A DNA stretch of 16,158 nucleotides, taken from MTP4 sp9310u. Its GTDB lineage: Archaea; Halobacteriota; Methanosarcinia; Methanosarcinales; Methanosarcinaceae. This document shows, piece after piece, positions 13,696 to 16,158 of this stretch. The stretch's first letter is position 1, and each line of letters begins with the position of its first letter. A program made the translations under genes and the position numbers. Location: contig DAOUSW010000081.1 of the NCBI GenBank assembly GCA_030627005.1, positions 1 through 16,158 on the forward strand, read 5' to 3'. The notes under the pieces are model-generated. The model saw only the letters and a program-made list of their open reading frames with translations. It did no database searches and was not told the origin of the DNA.

Positions 13696-14901
13696 TTGAG
13701 CCTTCCAGGAAAAAGGAAACTTTGGGAACCGAAAAGCAATAAAAAAAGCAATGAAAAAGGCACTAAAAAAAGTACGATTCTCTGTTTTTTTGTTTTACTC
13801 TCCTTTCTGACGGTCTTATGCAGTCCGGCCCTGGCAGTTGCCGGGACGGATAGGGGAGCGGGGCCGGAGCCGGAAAGAGCCGGAACTGCCATTATAACAG
13901 ACTTTTTTTCCGACCGCGAACTCTGCGATGCAACGGTCCTTTTCGAGCAGCCGTTTGAAAATGTCACCTTCAGGTTTACCCTGAGTTCCGGGAAAGAACT
14001 CCTGAAATCGGAAAACCTGACCCTGGGCTCCGTGGAAGCAGGACAGGAGGTCACAAAAATACTATTCTGGGAGCTGGAAGAGGATTTTGGGGAAGACTAT
14101 AATTCCTACACTGCCCGGCTTTCGGTGCAGACAGGAAATGGCGTCCTTGCAACCCGGAAAAGTTCATTTTCCCACAGAAGCCCCACACTCTCAACTATCA
14201 AGCTTGTGGACTTTTCCGCGGACTCCGAAAAAGCGTCAGCCCTTGTCACCCCCAGGGAGCTCAGTTTCATACAGATGCCAAAGCCAGGGGTAATCGACCT
14301 GAACCTGAAACTGCTCTCGGAAGGAGAAATCGTATACTCCGAAAGCATGGAAAACATACCTGTGATGGACTCCTACTATGAGGCAATGTACTGGCCCTTC
14401 CTCCTTGAAAAGGACAGAAGCTACACAGCACTCCTGAAAGTATACTCCCACTCCCCGGCCCTTACCACGGTCCACCGCTCGGACTTCAGGGCGAAGGAAG
14501 ACGTGGAAATCCTGGACCAGGATGTTGACGTGGACGAGTACGGGGCCAGCGTTACGATAATCGGGAAGTCCCAGGTACCCTTTGACGGGATAATCAGGGT
14601 TGTGCTGACCCCCGAAAACGGAGAGGTCCAGATCTACGAAGAGACCGCAGACATCCTGACCGCAGGCAGGGAAGATACCGTGGGAATAATCTGGCAGGGA
14701 ATTCCCAGGGGCGACTACAACGTAATGGTCTACGTGGTGAACCTTGAAGATGAGGTTCTGGACAGCTACGAGACAGCCCTGCGGGTTTTTGAGCCCGTGG
14801 AGCTGGCAGGCCCGGCAGAAAAATCCCCCGGACCCGGGATGCTGGCTGCACTCGGAACATTCCTGAGCCTTGCCATAATAATCGGAAGAAGGCAGCCCTG
14901 A
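13696..14901 (+). CDS. Secreted, membrane-anchored beta-domain protein with PGF-CTERM-like tail
   Basis: This 401-residue protein is exported. A basic N-terminus is followed by a hydrophobic segment (about 27-48) ending SPALA, a likely signal-peptidase site. The body has three related segments of about 100 residues, each starting with a strand such as AIITDFFSD, IKLVDFSAD or ILDQDVDVD, suggesting tandem Ig-like beta-sandwich domains facing the cell exterior. The C-terminus is SPGPGMLAALGTFLSLAIIIGRRQP-like: a Pro-Gly turn, one hydrophobic span and two arginines, the layout of PGF-CTERM signals processed by archaeosortase A, though the usual PGF is PGP. TTG 13696 is the start, with GAGGAGG at 13681-13687 eight bases upstream. 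The ABC permease gene follows after 48 bases, so this is probably the extracytoplasmic partner of that transporter. Confidence 0.88.
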   Translation: MSLPGKRKLWEPKSNKKSNEKGTKKSTILCFFVLLSFLTVLCSPALAVAGTDRGAGPEPERAGTAIITDFFSDRELCDATVLFEQPFENVTFRFTLSSGKELLKSENLTLGSVEAGQEVTKILFWELEEDFGEDYNSYTARLSVQTGNGVLATRKSSFSHRSPTLSTIKLVDFSADSEKASALVTPRELSFIQMPKPGVIDLNLKLLSEGEIVYSESMENIPVMDSYYEAMYWPFLLEKDRSYTALLKVYSHSPALTTVHRSDFRAKEDVEILDQDVDVDEYGASVTIIGKSQVPFDGIIRVVLTPENGEVQIYEETADILTAGREDTVGIIWQGIPRGDYNVMVYVVNLEDEVLDSYETALRVFEPVELAGPAEKSPGPGMLAALGTFLSLAIIIGRRQP

Positions 14902-14949
14902 AGCTTTCCGAATTTTCAGGAAATATTCGAACACGGAAAAGAGATAAGC

Positions 14950-16065
14950 ATGCTTGACCTGATCATCCGAAACATTACGAACCGGAAAGTCCGAAGCGCA
15001 CTGACAATATGCGGGATAGCCCTCGGGATTTTTGCAGTTATAGTTATGGGCGCCATGTCTGAGAATTTTCACCAGACTTTCGAGCGTTCCATGAGCGTGA
15101 CCAGTGACAAGATAAGGGTTTTTGCCGAAAGCGGGGTCTTCGGGGGCGGGCTTACGGACGATAAGGTCAGCGATGTGCTCCGGGTAGCCGGGGTGAAGGA
15201 TGCCTACGGGCTTTTGATGGCCACTTTCGACGAGGACAAACTGGGCATGACAGGAAAGCAGATCCTGGGCATGCCTCCGGAAAAGTCCAGTATCGCCCTC
15301 TACCCTGTAGAGTTAAAAGCCGGGCGCTTTCTGAACCCGGGAGACTCTTACCAGGTAGTTGTCGGAAACAACATCAAACGGGAGTACGGACTCGAAATAG
15401 GGAGCAAGTTCGAAATCCATGACAAATACTTCACCGTGATAGGGATCCTGGAGTATACGGGTTCGATCTTTGACAATGCCGTAATCATGCCCCTGGAAAC
15501 CGCCCAGGACCTCTACAACGTAGGAGACTCCCTGTCCTATATCTTCGCCGTGCCCGATGAACGGGTAGATGCAGAAATGCTCTCCAAAAGGATCGAACTC
15601 AGCGTTAAGGGTACAAGTACCCTTTCTCCTGGGGAGCTGGAGGTACAGGCCAGGCAGTCCTTCATGATCTTCAGCGTGATTACAATCAGTTCAGGGCTCC
15701 TTGCCGCCATCATCGGAGGGCTCTGCGTGATGAACACCATGCTCATGTCCGTGGCGGAAAGGACCCGGGAGTTCGGGATTTTGAAAGCCATGGGAGCGGA
15801 GACCAGAGACATTTTGCTCCTGACCCTCGGGGAGGCTTCCTGCATGGGCTTATTCGGAGGGGTCCTTGGAATTCTCGTTGGCATCGGAGCCGTTTTCGTT
15901 ATGAACGCCTGGCTTGCAAGCACAAGGATCGTGCTCTTTTTGATCACTCCCAGGCTCATTATTATTGCCATGCTCTTCGCCCTGCTCATCGGAGCGCTCT
16001 CAGGCCTCTACCCCGCATACAGGGCCTCGAAGATGAGCCCCATGGAGGCGCTGAAACATGCCTGA
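14950..16065 (+). CDS. ABC transporter permease, MacB/FtsX type
   Basis: This 371-residue membrane protein has the MacB topology. It has an N-terminal transmembrane helix (about 16-38, within VRSALTICGIALGIF), a large external domain of about 200 residues (MacB_PCD-like, including GMPPEKSSIALYPVELKAGRF and VVVGNNIKREYGLEIG), and a C-terminal FtsX domain with three helices (about 237-262, 287-318, 340-360). The loop TREFGILKAMGA is the cytoplasmic coupling helix that touches the ATPase, and the end AYRASKMSPMEALK is the family's hallmark. These permeases act as mechanotransmitters or exporters rather than importers. It lies 48 bases after the anchored beta-domain protein, and its stop is overlapped by the start of the next ORF, so the three form an operon. 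Confidence 0.94.
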   Translation: MLDLIIRNITNRKVRSALTICGIALGIFAVIVMGAMSENFHQTFERSMSVTSDKIRVFAESGVFGGGLTDDKVSDVLRVAGVKDAYGLLMATFDEDKLGMTGKQILGMPPEKSSIALYPVELKAGRFLNPGDSYQVVVGNNIKREYGLEIGSKFEIHDKYFTVIGILEYTGSIFDNAVIMPLETAQDLYNVGDSLSYIFAVPDERVDAEMLSKRIELSVKGTSTLSPGELEVQARQSFMIFSVITISSGLLAAIIGGLCVMNTMLMSVAERTREFGILKAMGAETRDILLLTLGEASCMGLFGGVLGILVGIGAVFVMNAWLASTRIVLFLITPRLIIIAMLFALLIGALSGLYPAYRASKMSPMEALKHA

Positions 16066-16158
16066 AGAAAAAAAGGAAAGGGAAGAGGGAAAGGAAAGGG
16101 AAGAGGGAAAGGAAAGGGAAGAGGGAAAGGAAAGGGAAGAGGGAAAGGAAAGGGAAGA
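16058..16158 (+). CDS. Start of a downstream ORF with a KEREEG repeat, probably the ABC ATPase (cut by window end)
   Basis: ATG 16058 overlaps the permease stop codon in the pattern ATGCCTGA, a typical translational coupling. The frame stays open to the window end for 33 codons: MPEEK, then KEREEG four times and a partial fifth. In MacB-type operons the ATP-binding subunit is the expected partner, but the nucleotide-binding domain is beyond the window, so the identity rests on context only. A highly charged N-terminal extension of this kind is not part of the usual ATPase fold. No good Shine-Dalgarno site other than GGAGG within the permease end (about 16044-16048) precedes the ATG. Confidence 0.6.
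   Translation, partial: MPEEKKEREEGKEREEGKEREEGKEREEGKERE
16073..16158. repeat. 18-bp perfect tandem repeat at the window end
   Basis: The unit AAGGAAAGGGAAGAGGGA is repeated exactly four times from 16073 to 16144, then 14 bases of a fifth copy reach the window end. The array may continue. In the frame of ATG 16058 it encodes KEREEG per unit. Confidence 0.95.

Noticed and set aside
14236..15072. 278-codon minus-strand open frame opposite the anchored protein and permease genes
   Set aside because: It spans two well-supported plus-strand genes and the gap between them, and has a cysteine/histidine-rich but unrecognisable product: a shadow.

Overview
The window looks like a chromosomal segment of a methanogenic archaeon, most likely a Methanosarcina. 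The evidence is the archaeal-type UMP kinase and aspartate-semialdehyde dehydrogenase, TATA-like promoters, long AT-rich intergenic gaps, A+G-rich gene starts with Shine-Dalgarno sites, IS200/IS605 debris, and a complete absence of TAG among the stop codons of the recognisable genes (expected in a pyrrolysine-decoding lineage). The genus is inferred from sequence character, not from a database search.

Layout. Positions 1-400 hold the 3' end of an IS200/IS605 tnpA, its terminal hairpin, a possible TnpB tail and three hairpins. A biotin-synthase-like radical SAM gene lies on the minus strand (464-1459). A gap of about 1.1 kb carries an 11-bp inverted-repeat mini-element. It is followed by a small hypothetical gene (2570-2986) and two paralogous small winged-helix genes (3190-3492 and 5224-5532) that flank a CobW/COG0523 metal-chaperone-type GTPase (4001-5101). 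A further gap contains 24-bp tandem repeats, then come a 2[4Fe-4S] ferredoxin (6131-6313) and aspartate-semialdehyde dehydrogenase (6401-7429).

Convergent with these is a minus-strand block of four genes: a 592-aa methanogen protein of unknown function (10544-12322), a stand-alone protein matching only the C-terminal domain of LarC (9705-10295), LarB (8741-9553) and full-length LarC (7487-8677). LarB and LarC make the nickel-pincer nucleotide cofactor in bacteria. Neither LarE nor the lactate racemase LarA is present here, so the purpose of the cofactor machinery, and of the extra LarC domain, is open. This is the most interesting part of the window.

The right end is on the plus strand: archaeal UMP kinase (12865-13566), a secreted or membrane-anchored protein built of three related domains with a PGF-CTERM-like tail (13696-14901), a MacB/FtsX-type ABC permease (14950-16065), and, overlapping its stop codon, the start of a further ORF whose first codons are an exact 18-bp tandem repeat encoding KEREEG. 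That ORF is probably the partner ATPase. In-phase charged amino-acid repeats recur in the window (KEREEG, KAKAEDKG, RKSEERG), the last two in non-genic or decayed DNA.
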